Shown piece by piece: positions 29,540-39,100 of a stretch of 64,000 nucleotides of DNA; position 1 is the first letter of the stretch; every line of letters starts with the position of its first letter. The DNA comes from Stappia sp. TSB10P1A (GTDB lineage Bacteria > Pseudomonadota > Alphaproteobacteria > Rhizobiales > Stappiaceae): contig NZ_FYAU01000024.1 of the NCBI RefSeq assembly GCF_900185725.1, positions 62,001-126,000 on the forward strand, written 5' to 3'. Both the position numbers and the translations under genes were made by a program. The notes beneath the pieces are model-generated. The model worked only from the letters and a program-made list of their open reading frames with translations. It was not told the origin of the DNA and did no database searches.

Positions 29540-30223
29540 ATGCCCGCACGCAAAATCCTCATCGTCGACGACGACGACGATCTGCGCGAGGCGCTGGTCG
29601 AGCAGCTCTCGCTCTACGAGGAGTTCGAGACGCGCGAGGCGTCCAATGCCGCCACCGGCATCAAGCTGGCCGAGGACGGTCATACCGACCTGCTGCTGAT
29701 GGATGTCGGCCTGCCCGATATCGACGGCCGCGAGGCGGTGAAGCTGCTGCGCAAGAAGGGCTTCAAGGCGCCGATCATCATGCTGACCGGCCACGACACC
29801 GACAGCGACACGATCCTCGGGCTGGAGGCCGGCGCCAACGACTATGTCGCCAAGCCGTTCAAGTTCGCCGTGCTGCTCGCCCGCCTCAGGGCGCATCTGC
29901 GCAGCCACGAGCAGAGCGAGGACGCGGTCTTCACCATCGGCCGCTATGCCTTCCGCCCGGCGCAGAAACTGATGACCGACGAGGCCGGCAGCAAGATCCG
30001 CCTGACCGAGAAGGAAACCTCGATCCTGAAGTTCCTCTACCGGGCCGGCGAACAGCCGGTGACCCGCGACGTGCTGCTGACCAAGGTCTGGGGCTACAAT
30101 TCCGGCGTCACCACCCACACGCTGGAAACCCACATCTACCGGCTGCGGCAGAAGATCGAGCGCGATCCCTCCAATGCCGAACTGCTGGTGACCGAGGCCG
30201 GCGGCTACAAGCTGGTTCCCTGA
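29540..30223 (+). CDS. OmpR-family response regulator, CenR-like
   Basis: A 227-aa two-component regulator. The receiver has the acidic pocket VDDDDD (9-14), phospho-acceptor Asp55 (LLMDVGLPD) and the AKPF lysine. The C-terminal winged-helix DNA-binding domain shows TRDVLLTKVWGYNSGVTTHTLETHIYRLRQKIE. The strongly conserved receiver and the linker HEQSEDAVFTIG resemble the essential envelope regulator CenR of alphaproteobacteria as I remember it; this is inference. AGGAAAGGA precedes the ATG. No histidine kinase is adjacent. Confidence 0.92.
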   Translation: MPARKILIVDDDDDLREALVEQLSLYEEFETREASNAATGIKLAEDGHTDLLLMDVGLPDIDGREAVKLLRKKGFKAPIIMLTGHDTDSDTILGLEAGANDYVAKPFKFAVLLARLRAHLRSHEQSEDAVFTIGRYAFRPAQKLMTDEAGSKIRLTEKETSILKFLYRAGEQPVTRDVLLTKVWGYNSGVTTHTLETHIYRLRQKIERDPSNAELLVTEAGGYKLVP

Positions 30224-30358
30224 TCCCCGCGGAAGGTCTTGCCGCCCGGCGGCACCTTGCCCAGCCGGGCCGACTGTCCACCGGCAGTCCGCCCGCCGGC
30301 CGGGCGAAGCGGTTTCCGGGCTTGTGCAGCCTGCCGGCTTCGGCGTAATGCTCAAGAC

Positions 30359-30883
30359 ATGAGTCTCGCCCGGGATATGGAATTGCTGCGCCAGGTGCCG
30401 TTGCTCGCCGAATTCCCGGACGAGCAGATGCGCCTGCTCGCCTTCTCGGCCGAGAATGTCTCCTATCGCGACGGCGAGGTGCTGTTCATCGCCGGCGAGC
30501 GCGCCGATGCCGGCCTGGTCGTCGCCAGCGGCGCGGTGCTGCTGGAGGGCGACGGCGAGGACCGCCAGGAGCTCGGCAGTTTCGGCCCCGGCAGCCTGAT
30601 CGGCGAGACGGCGCTCTTGGTCGAGACGCGCCGCCCGGCCCGCGCGGTCGCCGTCGGCCCGACCGAGGTGATCCGCATCCGCCGGGCGCTGTTCAAGCGC
30701 ATGCTGCAGGAATTTCCCGAGATCGCCCGCCGCCTGTTCGAGGCGCGGGCGGGCCGCTTCCGCGCGACCGCCGGGGCGCTGGCCCGTGTCGGCACCGTGC
30801 TGGAGCAGTTGGAGCGCGAGCACAGCGCCTTTCGCGAGTCCCGCCGCGCCGCGCAGAACGGCGAGGGCAACGGCGGGACCTGA
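30359..30883 (+). CDS. Cyclic-nucleotide-binding (cNMP) domain protein without HTH
   Basis: A 174-aa protein with a Crp-type beta-barrel: VPLLAEFPDEQMRLLA, DGEVLFIAGERADAGLVVASGAV and FGPGSLIGETALL in the phosphate-binding-cassette position. A helix follows but no winged-helix DNA-binding domain. It may be a ligand sensor acting through protein contact. It lies 135 nt after the response regulator; a functional link is possible but unproven. Confidence 0.85.
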   Translation: MSLARDMELLRQVPLLAEFPDEQMRLLAFSAENVSYRDGEVLFIAGERADAGLVVASGAVLLEGDGEDRQELGSFGPGSLIGETALLVETRRPARAVAVGPTEVIRIRRALFKRMLQEFPEIARRLFEARAGRFRATAGALARVGTVLEQLEREHSAFRESRRAAQNGEGNGGT

Positions 30884-30891
30884 GGTCGCGC

Positions 30892-31314
30892 TCAGGCGAC
30901 GTTGAGCGTCACCGGAATGTTGCCCCGCGTTGCGTGCGAATAGGGGCACACCACATGCGCCTTTTCCACCAGGGTCTGCGCTTCGGCCTTGTCGAGGCCG
31001 GGGATGGTGACGGTCAGCGTCACGGCGATGCCGAAACCGGTGCCGTCGTCGCGCGGGCCGATGCCCACATCCGCGGCGACCTGCGTCTCTTCGGGCAGTT
31101 TCAGCTTCTGCTGGCCGGCGACGAATTTCATCGCGCCGAGGAAACAGGCCGAATAGCCGGCCGCGAACATCTGCTCCGGATTGGTGCCGGCGCCGCCATC
31201 GCCGCCGAGTTCCTTCGGCGTCGACAGGGTCACCTCCAGGCGGCCGTCGTCGGACTTGGCATTGCCGGTGCGCCCGCCGGTGGCGGAAGCGTGGGCGGTG
31301 TAGAGAATGGCCAT
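30892..31314 (-). CDS. ohr: Organic hydroperoxide resistance protein Ohr
   Basis: Thiol peroxidase that reduces organic and fatty-acid hydroperoxides with lipoyl or dihydrolipoyl donors. It is 140 aa, with catalytic Cys57 in [11 protein letters not shown] and Cys123 in [11 protein letters not shown], plus Glu48 in GTNPEQMF. The ATG at 31314 is preceded by AAGGAG. Upstream lies a consensus-like promoter overlapped by a long inverted repeat (listed separately), pointing to peroxide-responsive repression by a MarR/OhrR-type protein not encoded next to it. Confidence 0.97.
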   Translation of the reverse strand: MAILYTAHASATGGRTGNAKSDDGRLEVTLSTPKELGGDGGAGTNPEQMFAAGYSACFLGAMKFVAGQQKLKLPEETQVAADVGIGPRDDGTGFGIAVTLTVTIPGLDKAEAQTLVEKAHVVCPYSHATRGNIPVTLNVA

Positions 31315-31370
31315 ATCGGTCTCCTTGCGTGTGCGTTGCTGCGTCGCCGAGTGTGGCTCGGTGCCGCCCC

Positions 31371-31399
31371 TATATAGGGGCAAATTAGATCGTGCACAA
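31371..31399 (-). promoter_or_regulatory. Candidate ohr promoter
   Basis: On the minus strand TTGTGC (31399-31394) and TATATA (31376-31371) are spaced by 17 nt; transcription would begin about 50 nt before the ohr ATG. The -10 lies in a perfect 16-bp palindrome (GCCCCTATATAGGGGC, 31366-31381), which may be a second regulatory element. Confidence 0.5.
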
Positions 31400-31415
31400 T
31401 ATAATTGTGTACGAT
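31389..31415. promoter_or_regulatory. 27-bp inverted repeat overlapping the ohr -35: likely OhrR/MarR-type operator
   Basis: The arms ATCGTGCACAAT (31389-31400) and ATTGTGTACGAT (31404-31415) are complementary at 11 of 12 positions around a 3-nt centre. The AT-rich core with ACAAT/ATTGT halves resembles known OhrR operators. It covers the -35 hexamer of ohr, as expected for a repressor site. Confidence 0.6.
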
Positions 31416-31485
31416 TTATTTTCAGTCGCCTATGGTCCGTTCAGCCTCATGGGTAAAAATGGCGTAAATCTACCGGTCGGGAGGA

Positions 31486-32424
31486 TCAGCCGCGCCCCGC
31501 CGCGCCTGGCGCGGCCGCCTGCCGTGCCCAGGACCCGAGCCTCAGCACCAAGGGCAGGGCGGCAACAGTGAGCATCGTGCCGAACACCCACCAGGCCGGG
31601 CGGATCGAGTAGCGGAAGTCGAGATTGGCGGCGAGCACCCGCTCCGCCGGAATTCCCGTTGCCAGCGCGTACCACAGGTATTCGATGCCGGCGGTGGCGA
31701 GCCCCGCAAAGACCGCGATCCCCGCCAATACCAAGGGCGACGTCAGTTTCAGGCCCAGCTTGTGGGCGATGCGGCAGGCGAACAGCGCCGACAGAAAGCC
31801 GGCCATCAGCACCGCCTCGGTCACATCCGCCTTCGATTGCAGGAAGAAGTGGATCACCGCCAACACGGCGATCCCATAGGTCAGCCGGTGCAGCCGGTGC
31901 CAGTTCTGGCCCATCCGGCGGATCCCCCCGTCGGTCGAGGTCGCGGCAAGCAGCAGCAGCCCAACCAGCGCGACGAAGCCGATGGTCAGATAGATGCGCA
32001 GCACGATCTCGCTTGCGACCTTGGCAAGATCGAAGGACTGGTCGGCCGCATAAAGGGTCAGATGCGCCAGCGCGTATCCCGCCGCCGCAAGGCCCAGCAT
32101 CCGGCGGATGCCGATCAGTTTGCCCCAGCCGGTCACCCGCCGCAGCGGGCTCACCAGCAGCGACAGCAGCAGGAAGCGGATCGCCCAGTCGCCGGCCCCG
32201 TGCAGCGCCGCGGTCACCGGCTTGGCGCCGAGCGTGCCGGCGAGCAGGCCATAGGCGAGATGCGCGCCCGGCAGCAGGATCGCCAGCAGCACCGCAAGCC
32301 CCAGCGGCGAGAACCGCCCGTTGCGCTCCCGCCACGGGAGATAGGCTTGGTATCGCGGCCGCCCCGGCCGTGGGACCTGCTGGCCTCGGTCGCCAGAGTG
32401 TGGAGCCTGCATCTGCCTGTCCAT
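31486..32424 (-). CDS. msrQ: MsrQ-like ferric-reductase-type transmembrane heme protein
   Basis: A 312-aa membrane protein with about eight hydrophobic segments and the ferric-reductase-like fold of MsrQ, the heme b subunit that feeds electrons to the periplasmic methionine sulfoxide reductase MsrP. Candidate heme histidines lie in ALAHLTLYAAD and in WHRLHRLTYGIAVLAVIHFF. The start is ATG 32424, or ATG 32412 four codons later. No msrP gene is nearby, so the partner is either elsewhere or different. It follows the repeat-rich spacer and lies 171 nt upstream of ohr, another oxidative-damage gene. Confidence 0.8.
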   Translation of the reverse strand: MDRQMQAPHSGDRGQQVPRPGRPRYQAYLPWRERNGRFSPLGLAVLLAILLPGAHLAYGLLAGTLGAKPVTAALHGAGDWAIRFLLLSLLVSPLRRVTGWGKLIGIRRMLGLAAAGYALAHLTLYAADQSFDLAKVASEIVLRIYLTIGFVALVGLLLLAATSTDGGIRRMGQNWHRLHRLTYGIAVLAVIHFFLQSKADVTEAVLMAGFLSALFACRIAHKLGLKLTSPLVLAGIAVFAGLATAGIEYLWYALATGIPAERVLAANLDFRYSIRPAWWVFGTMLTVAALPLVLRLGSWARQAAAPGAAGRG

Positions 32425-32689
32425 TCGCGCCGCGTCCACCCGCTTGCCTCTAGCCCCACCCCAGGCCGTGTCCGGGGCCCATGCCCCGAGCCTGTCACGG
32501 GACACATATCCCCTTGCAGGGTGCCGGTCGCGGCACGCCTGTTCAAGCTTTGGTGAAGCCGCCCTGCACCGCCGTGAGGAAAAGCCCCTGTCGCACCACC
32601 TCTCCCCTCGTCCTCCCAGACGCGCACTCTCCCGCCTTCCTCCCACCCGCACGCCCCTCCTGCGCCCTCCCGCGCGTCGCCCTTTCGTT

Positions 32690-32737
32690 CGTCATTCCGG
32701 GCAAGCGAAGCGCGACCCGGAACCGGAGAGGCACCGG
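32690..32737. repeat. Dispersed 48-nt hairpin repeat, copy B
   Basis: Nearly identical to copies at 27582-27629 and 33435-33482. Its core hairpin is TTCCGGG, a 14-nt loop CAAGCGAAGCGCGA, then CCCGGAA (32695-32722). The second stem base pair is T-A here but C-G in the other two copies, a compensatory change. Confidence 0.75.
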
Positions 32738-32850
32738 GCCTGCGGCCCCTTCCCTGAGCGCTCCCGCAAGCGCCGCCGGCTCTCCGATCCCGGCTCGGCG
32801 CTGGCGCGCCGTCCGGGAGGACGCGGGGAGGGGTTGGAGCAAAAAACATC

Positions 32851-33005
32851 CGCCAAGGGTGCCAATGGCTCCCGGTTCTGCGCTGCGCTGGACCGGGATG
32901 ACCTCCGAGAGGGTGGCAGCACCTCGCATCCCCTCGGCCGTCACCCCGGCCAAGGCGAAGCCGCGCGCCGGGGCCCATTCGTTCCCAGAGCGGTGGCGAG
33001 GACGC
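32851..33005. repeat. 155-bp direct repeat, copy 1
   Basis: Repeated 389 bp downstream at 33240-33394 with about four mismatches in 155 positions. It contains two hairpins: TCCCGGT-15 nt-ACCGGGA (32870-32898) and CCCCGGC-16 nt-GCCGGGG (32944-32973). Confidence 0.9.
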
Positions 33006-33035
33006 GTCCGCGCGAGCCCCACCCGCAGGATGTCA

Positions 33036-33064
33036 TCCCGGTTCAGGCTTGCCGGAGACCGGGA
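33036..33064. repeat. Isolated hairpin of the same family between the direct repeats
   Basis: TCCCGGT (33036-33042) and ACCGGGA (33058-33064) enclose a 15-nt loop. The stem is identical to the first hairpin of the 155-bp repeat, but the loop sequence differs. Confidence 0.6.
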
Positions 33065-33239
33065 ACCAGTAACCCCAGGTCGCGCGGCTCGAGCCGTGAC
33101 GGTGCCACAGGGTCGCCGACGGCCGCCGGAACGCCGGTGGCGGCTAGCTTCGCGCCACTATCCGCCCCAGCGGATACTGGACGCCTGCCTGCGCAGGCGT
33201 GACAGCCGTGGAGGTGGCGATGCGCTCCCGTCTCATGCC

Positions 33240-33394
33240 CGCCAAGGGCGCCAATGGCTCCCGGTTCTGCGCTGCGCTGGACCGGGATGACCTCCGAGAG
33301 GGTGGCAGCACCTCACATCCCCTCGGCCGTCACCCCGGCCAAGGCGAAGCCGCGCGCCGGGGCCCATTCGTTCCCAGAGCGGCGGCGACGACGC
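33240..33394. repeat. 155-bp direct repeat, copy 2
   Basis: Second copy of the repeat at 32851-33005, containing the corresponding hairpins at 33259-33287 and 33333-33362. High identity of two unexpressed copies suggests recent duplication or gene-conversion-like homogenisation. Confidence 0.9.
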
Positions 33395-33434
33395 GCCCCC
33401 TCCCGTCTTCCTCCCAGACGCACACCTCTCCCGG

Positions 33435-33482
33435 CGTCCTCCCGGGCAAGCGAAGCGCGACCCGGGACCGGGGAGCCGAGGG
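33435..33482. repeat. Dispersed 48-nt hairpin repeat, copy C
   Basis: Its core is TCCCGGG, a 14-nt loop CAAGCGAAGCGCGA, then CCCGGGA (33440-33467). The stem equals copy A at 27587-27614 and the loop equals copy B at 32702-32715. Confidence 0.75.
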
Positions 33483-33540
33483 CCTCTCGACAGCGCTCCC
33501 CCAACGCACCCCCCAAAAACACAAAGGCCGGCGCACCCCA

Positions 33541-33570
33541 AAACAAAAAGGCCGACGCAAGCGCCGGCCC
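33541..33570 (-). terminator. Rho-independent terminator of leuD
   Basis: Read on the minus strand, a GGCCGGCG/CGTCGGCC stem (8 bp, one mismatch) with a 4-nt loop is followed by TTTTTGTTTT. It begins about 25 nt after the leuD stop, so it fits as the end of the leuD transcript. Confidence 0.75.
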
Positions 33571-33593
33571 TGGCAACGAAAAACGCTCCGCCC

Positions 33594-34199
33594 TCAGATC
33601 CAGGGGCGCTCGCCGTCGACCTTGCTCTCGAAGGCGCCGATCGACGGCGCCTTCTCCATGGTCAGGCCGATGTCGTCGAGGCCGTTGAGCAGGCAGTGCT
33701 TGCGGAACGGGTCGATGTCGAAGCCGATCGAGCCGCCGTCCGGACCGCGGATCTCCTGGGCTTCCAGGTCGACCGTCAGCGTCGCGTTGGCGCCGCGCTT
33801 GGCGTCGTCCATCAGCTTCTCCAGGTCTTCCGGGCTGACGACGATCGGCAGAATGCCGTTCTTGAAGCAGTTATTGTAGAAAATGTCGGCGAAGCTCGTC
33901 GCGATCACGCAGCGGATGCCGAAGTCGAGCAGCGCCCAGGGCGCGTGCTCGCGGCTCGAGCCGCAGCCGAAATTGTCGCCGGCGACCAGGATCTGCGCCT
34001 TGCGATAGGCCGGCTGGTTCAGCACGAAATCCGGGTTCTCGGCGCCGTCGTCCAGCGTCCGCATCTCGTGGAACAGCGCGCTGCCAAGGCCCGTGCGCTT
34101 GATCGTCTTGAGGAACTGCTTCGGGATGATCATGTCCGTGTCGATGTTGATGATCGGCAGCGGCGCGGCGACCCCGGTCAGCGTGGTGAATTTCTCCAT
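33594..34199 (-). CDS. leuD: 3-isopropylmalate dehydratase small subunit
   Basis: Small (swivel) subunit of isopropylmalate isomerase in leucine synthesis. It is 201 aa, full length, with [36 protein letters not shown] and a [19 protein letters not shown] terminus. Its partner leuC lies about 28 kb away at 62575, so the two subunits are not co-transcribed. A 49-nt gap separates it from argC upstream (after the argC stop). Confidence 0.98.
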   Translation of the reverse strand: MEKFTTLTGVAAPLPIINIDTDMIIPKQFLKTIKRTGLGSALFHEMRTLDDGAENPDFVLNQPAYRKAQILVAGDNFGCGSSREHAPWALLDFGIRCVIATSFADIFYNNCFKNGILPIVVSPEDLEKLMDDAKRGANATLTVDLEAQEIRGPDGGSIGFDIDPFRKHCLLNGLDDIGLTMEKAPSIGAFESKVDGERPWI

Positions 34200-34228
34200 G
34201 GGCGTTTCTCCTGCGAAAACGGACGCGA

Positions 34229-35179
34229 TCAGGCGGCAAGGCTGGTGGCGGCGTCGACACCGAGCATCAGGTTGAGGTTCTGCACGGCCGCCCCCGAGGC
34301 GCCCTTGCCGAGATTGTCGTAGACGGCCATCAACACCACCTGCGCCCTTGCGTCATTGGCAAAGACATGCAGGCGCATCCGGTTGGTGCCGTTGAAGATC
34401 TCCGGATCGAGGTCCGGCGCCTTGTCGGAACCGCTGAGCGGCGCGACATCGACGAAGGAGCCTTCCAGCGCGCCGTAATGCGCCTCCAGCGCGGCGTGGA
34501 TCTCGGGCCCCGTCGGCGCCTTGGCAAGGCTCTCGAGGCGCAGCGGCACCGCCGTCACCATGCCTTGCGCGAAATTGCCGACCGCCGGCACGAAGATCGG
34601 CGTTGCGGCAAGCCCGGCAAAGCGCGTCATCTCCGGCAGGTGCTTGTGGTTGAGCGTCAGCGCGTAGGGCAGGAAGGCCGGCTTGGCGGCCCCTTCCGCC
34701 TCATAGGCCTCGATCATCTGCCGCCCGCCGCCGGAATAGCCGGAGATGGCATTGACCGTCACCGGATGGTCGGCCGGCAGCAGCCCGGCATCGATCAGCG
34801 GCCGCAGGCAGGCGATCACCCCTTGCGGATAGCAGCCCGGATTGGCGACGCGCTTCGAGGCGGCGATCGCCGCGCCCTGCCCGGCCGTCATCTCGGCAAA
34901 GCCATAGTCCCAGCCCTCGGTGATCCGGTGCGCCGTCGAGGCGTCGATCACCCGCGTGGTGTCGTTCTCGATCAGGGCGATGCTCTCGCGCGCCGCATCG
35001 TCCGGCAGGCACAGGATCGTCACGTCGCAGGCGTTGAGCAGCTCGGCGCGGGCGCCGAGGTCCTTGCGCCGCTCCGGCGCGATGGACAGGAGTTCGAGGT
35101 CGCGGCGACGGGCCAGGCGCTCGCGGATCTGCAGACCCGTCGTGCCGGCTTCGCCGTCGATGAACACTTTCGCGACCAT
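34229..35179 (-). CDS. argC: N-acetyl-gamma-glutamyl-phosphate reductase (type 2)
   Basis: NADPH-dependent step of arginine synthesis that yields N-acetylglutamate semialdehyde. The 316-aa protein is of the shorter AGPR type 2. It has the cofactor region [17 protein letters not shown] and the catalytic Cys116 in [23 protein letters not shown] follows. The ATG at 35179 is the family start; the frame extends upstream without similarity. It is transcribed toward leuD and the pair may share a transcript. Confidence 0.97.
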   Translation of the reverse strand: MVAKVFIDGEAGTTGLQIRERLARRRDLELLSIAPERRKDLGARAELLNACDVTILCLPDDAARESIALIENDTTRVIDASTAHRITEGWDYGFAEMTAGQGAAIAASKRVANPGCYPQGVIACLRPLIDAGLLPADHPVTVNAISGYSGGGRQMIEAYEAEGAAKPAFLPYALTLNHKHLPEMTRFAGLAATPIFVPAVGNFAQGMVTAVPLRLESLAKAPTGPEIHAALEAHYGALEGSFVDVAPLSGSDKAPDLDPEIFNGTNRMRLHVFANDARAQVVLMAVYDNLGKGASGAAVQNLNLMLGVDAATSLAA

Positions 35180-35344
35180 GGTTCGTCTCCGTGAAAGGGG
35201 CCCCTCCGGAGCGACAGCGTTCCGGGCAGCCAATGCTCTGCCGGCGGCCGAAGGGGCTCCGGTCGCGGGCATCGGCTTGCGTTCTACACCAGGGCGCGGC
35301 CCCTGTCATGTGCGCCGGTCGAGACGATGCGGCGGATCGCGGTC

Positions 35345-35932
35345 TCAGGCGGTCGCCGGCTGGCGCGCCATCGCGTGATACTCGGGATTGGGGCGCATGT
35401 CGGTCGCCGCCGCCACCCGGTTCGACATGTTGAAGAAGGCCGCCACCGCCGAAATGTCCCAGATGTCCCGGTCGGAAAAGCCGGCATCGCGCAGGGACTG
35501 CCGGTCGCCCTCCTGCATTTCCGCCGGCCGCTCGGTCAGCTTCACCGCGAAATCGAGCATCGCCCGGTGGCGCGGCGACAGTTCGGCGACGCGGTAGTTC
35601 ATCACCATCAGTTCGCCGAGTTCCGGCTCGCCCGAGAGCTGGCGCACCGCCGCGCCATGCGCGGTCAGGCAGTAGAAGCAGCGGTTCACCGCCGACACCG
35701 CCACGGCGATCATCTCGCGCTCCAGCTTGCTGAGGCCGCTGTCGGCCAGCATCAGATCGTTGTACATCTGGGTGAAGGCGGAGAGCTTCGCCTCGTTGAA
35801 CGCATAGGCGGCGAGCACGTTCGGCACCATGCCGAGCTTCTCGCGGCACTTGTCGAAATAGGCGCGCGTCGCCTCGCTGAGCTCGCCCTCGTCCGCGATC
35901 GCCAGCGCGATCGGCCGGTCCGTTGCGTCCAT
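35345..35932 (-). CDS. AhpD-like carboxymuconolactone-decarboxylase-family (peroxidase-related) protein
   Basis: A 195-aa all-helical protein with the redox motif CFYC (Cys85, Cys88) and downstream His92 typical of AhpD-like and peroxidase-related CMD proteins, which work as alkylhydroperoxidase components. The electron partner is unknown. The start at 35932 follows GGAGGAG by 6 nt. It is transcribed divergently from the large glutamate dehydrogenase gene across a 245-nt gap. Confidence 0.92.
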   Translation of the reverse strand: MDATDRPIALAIADEGELSEATRAYFDKCREKLGMVPNVLAAYAFNEAKLSAFTQMYNDLMLADSGLSKLEREMIAVAVSAVNRCFYCLTAHGAAVRQLSGEPELGELMVMNYRVAELSPRHRAMLDFAVKLTERPAEMQEGDRQSLRDAGFSDRDIWDISAVAAFFNMSNRVAAATDMRPNPEYHAMARQPATA

Positions 35933-36177
35933 GTCATGCTCCTCCCTTAGATCTTGCGGCGATATCGGTAAGCCCTTCCGAATTCGGACACCTTTGACCG
36001 ATAGCGGTGAATCCGGTTCGGGAAAGGATTCCCTCGCGCCCCTACTCGCTCTAGCATGCCGTGCTACCGGCGGCGACCGCGGGATGCACCCCGCGCCAGC
36101 CAAGCCCGGTGCAAACACGAGAACCGGGCGCGATGGGATGACACCCGTTCAGACATGACCCGGATGGTGGGGGACCA

Positions 36178-39100
36178 ATGCCCGAAGCACGTGAGCAAGC
36201 AAAAGCCCAACTGATCGACACGGTGGCGGGCGCGCTCGAACCCGATGTGGGAGGGTTTGCGCGCGACCTGTTCGCGCGCGGCGCGGCGGAGGATCTCATC
36301 AGCTATCCGGCCGGCGACCTGATCGCCATCGCCCGCACCGCCTGGGCCGAGATGGCGAGCCACCCGCTCGGCTCCCACCGCGTCCACATCTACAATCCCG
36401 CGCCGACCGGCGAGGACAGCCGCTTCGACGAGGTCACCCTCGTCGAGATCTTCAACGACAACATGCCGTTCCTCGTCGATTCGGTGATGGGCGAGCTGCA
36501 GGCGAGCGGCTTCGAGGCCCGCCTGGTGCTGCATCCGATCCTGACGGTCGAGCGCGACGCCGACGGCCGGCTCCTCGCCTTCCACGGCACGGCCAAGGCG
36601 AAGGCCGAGGGCAGCCGCCGCGAGAGCGTCATCCACATCCATGTCGGGCGGATCGACGCCAGCATCGAGCGCGAGCAGCTCGCCGAACGGCTCGACCAGG
36701 TGATGAAGGACGTGCGCGCCGCCGTCACCGACTGGGTGCCGATGCGCGAGCGCCTCGCCGCCGCCATCGCCACCTACAAGACCGCCCCGCCGCCGGTGCC
36801 GGTCGACGAGCTCGCCGAGGCGATCCAGTTCCTCGAATGGCTCGCCGCCGACAATTTCACCCTGCTCGGCATGCGCGAATATTATTTCGAGGGCGGCGTC
36901 GCCGAGGGCGAGCTGTCGCACCGGCGCGGCTCGGGCCTCGGCCTGCTCGCCGATCCGGACGTGCGCGTGCTGCGCCGCGGCTCGGAATTCGTCGTCATCA
37001 CGCCGGAGATCCGCGAATTCCTGATGAAGCCGGAGCCGCTGATCGTCTCCAAGGCCAACGTCAAGAGCCGGGTGCATCGCCGCGTCCACATGGACTATGT
37101 CGGCGTCAAGGTGTTCGACGAGACCGGCGAGCTCGCCGGCGAATTGCGCATCGTCGGCCTGCTCACCGCCACCGCCTACACGCTCTCCACCCGCAGCATT
37201 CCCTTCCTGCGGCGCAAGGTCGACAGCGTGCTGGCGCGCGCCGGCTACGATCCCGACAGCCATTCGGGCCGGGCGCTGACCAACGTGCTGGAGAGCTATC
37301 CGCGCGACGAGCTGTTCCAGATCGACCCGGACCTGCTCTATCATTTCGCCCTCGCCATCCTGCAGCTCGACGAGCGCCCGCGCATCCGCGTGCTGGCCCG
37401 GCGCGACCGCTTCGACCGGTTCGTCTCGATCCTGTGCTACGTGCCGCGCGACCGCTACACCACCGAGGTGCGGCTGAAGATCGGCGCCTATCTCGCCAGG
37501 GTCTATGACGGCCGCCTGTCGGCCTGGTACGTCACCTATCCGGAAGGCCCGCTCGCCCGCGTCCACTTCATCGTCGGCCGCGACCGGGGCGAGACGCCCG
37601 ACCCCGCCCAGGAGGATCTGGAGCAGGACGTCGCCGGCATCGTCCGCACCTGGGCCGACGGCTTCCGCGAGGCGCTGCGCGCCGCCTATGGCGGCAACAA
37701 GGCGCTCGAACAGGCGACGCGCTATGCCGACGCCTTCCAGGCCGGCTACCGCGAGCTCTATGGCGGCGAGACGGCGCTCGCGGACATCCGCATCGTCGAG
37801 AAGCTGGGCGAAGCCTCCGACACCGCGCTTGCCTTCTCCCGCCGGCCGGAGGATGCGCCCAGCCGGGTCGTGCTCAAGGTCTATCACCACCTGCGGCCGA
37901 TCCCGCTGTCGGCGCGCGTGCCGATCCTGGAGAATATCGGCTTCAAGGTGATCAACGAGCGCACCTATCGCATCACCCCGTCCGACCGGCCGCTCGCCTA
38001 TCTGCACGAGCTGACGCTGGAGCCGGCCGGCGGCGGCGACATCGACCTCACCGACGACCTGCGCGGCCGGCTGGAGGCGATCTTCCTGGCGGTGTGGCGC
38101 GGCCAGGCGGAATCCGACGGCTACAACGCCCTTGTCCTCAATGCCGGGCTCGCCTGGCGCGACATCGCCATGCTGCGCGCCCTGTCGCGCTATCTGCGCC
38201 AGGCCGGCATCCGCTTCTCCGAGGACTACATGTGGCGGACGCTGAACCGCTACAGCGACGTCGCCGCCCGGCTGGTCGAGCTGTTCCACCTGCGCTTCGA
38301 TCCCGGCCTCGACGGCGCCGACCGCGCCCTCGGCGCGGCCCGGGTCGAGCAGGAGATCACCGACGCGCTCGACAAGGTCGACAGTCTCGACGACGACCGC
38401 ATCCTGCGCCGCTTCGGCAACATCATCGCGGCGATGCTGCGCACCAATTTCTTCCAGCTCGACGCCCATGGCCAGCCGAAGCCGACCTTCGCCTTCAAGC
38501 TGGATCCGCAGCGCATCGAGGATCTGCCGCTGCCGCGACCCTTCCGCGAGATCTTCGTCTACAGCCCGCGCGTCGAGGGCGTGCACCTGCGCTTCGGCAA
38601 GGTGGCGCGCGGCGGCCTGCGCTGGTCCGACCGGGCGCAGGACTTCCGCACCGAGGTGCTCGGCCTCGTCAAGGCGCAGCAGGTGAAGAACGCGGTGATC
38701 GTGCCGGTCGGCGCCAAGGGCGGCTTCGTGCCGAAGCTGCTCCCCGAGGGCGGCAGCCGCGACGAGGTCTTCGCCGAAGGCACCAAGGCCTACAAGATCT
38801 TCATCTCTTCGCTGCTCGACGTCACCGACAACCTGTCCGGCGACAAGGTCTGGCCGCCCGAGCGCGTCGTGCGCCACGACGAGGACGACCCCTATCTGGT
38901 GGTCGCCGCCGACAAGGGCACCGCGACCTTCTCCGACACCGCCAACGGCATTTCGGAGAGCCGCAACTTCTGGCTCGGCGATGCCTTCGCCTCCGGCGGC
39001 TCGGCCGGCTACGACCACAAGAAGATGGCGATCACCGCGCGCGGCGCCTGGGAGGCGGTCAAGCGGCATTTCCGCGAGATGAACCGCGACATCCAGCGCG

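Larger units (their letters stand above)
32425..33593. other. 1.17-kb gene-free spacer rich in direct repeats and hairpins
   Basis: No convincing gene on either strand: the open frames here are low-complexity, Arg/Pro-rich and run through the repeats. The stretch holds two copies of a 155-bp direct repeat (32851-33005 and 33240-33394), two copies of a 48-nt element shared with 27582-27629, and at least seven hairpins with CCGG-type stems. The leuD terminator lies at its right end. It separates msrQ from leuD, both on the minus strand. Confidence 0.8.

Noticed and set aside
32481-33290. Open frames of up to 269 codons in the 33-kb spacer
   Set aside because: They run through the direct repeats, are Arg/Pro-rich, have no ribosome sites, and change content between repeat copies.
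33594-34199. leuD and leuC split as a sign of rearrangement
   Set aside because: Separate leuC and leuD loci are common in alphaproteobacteria, so the 28-kb distance is not by itself notable.
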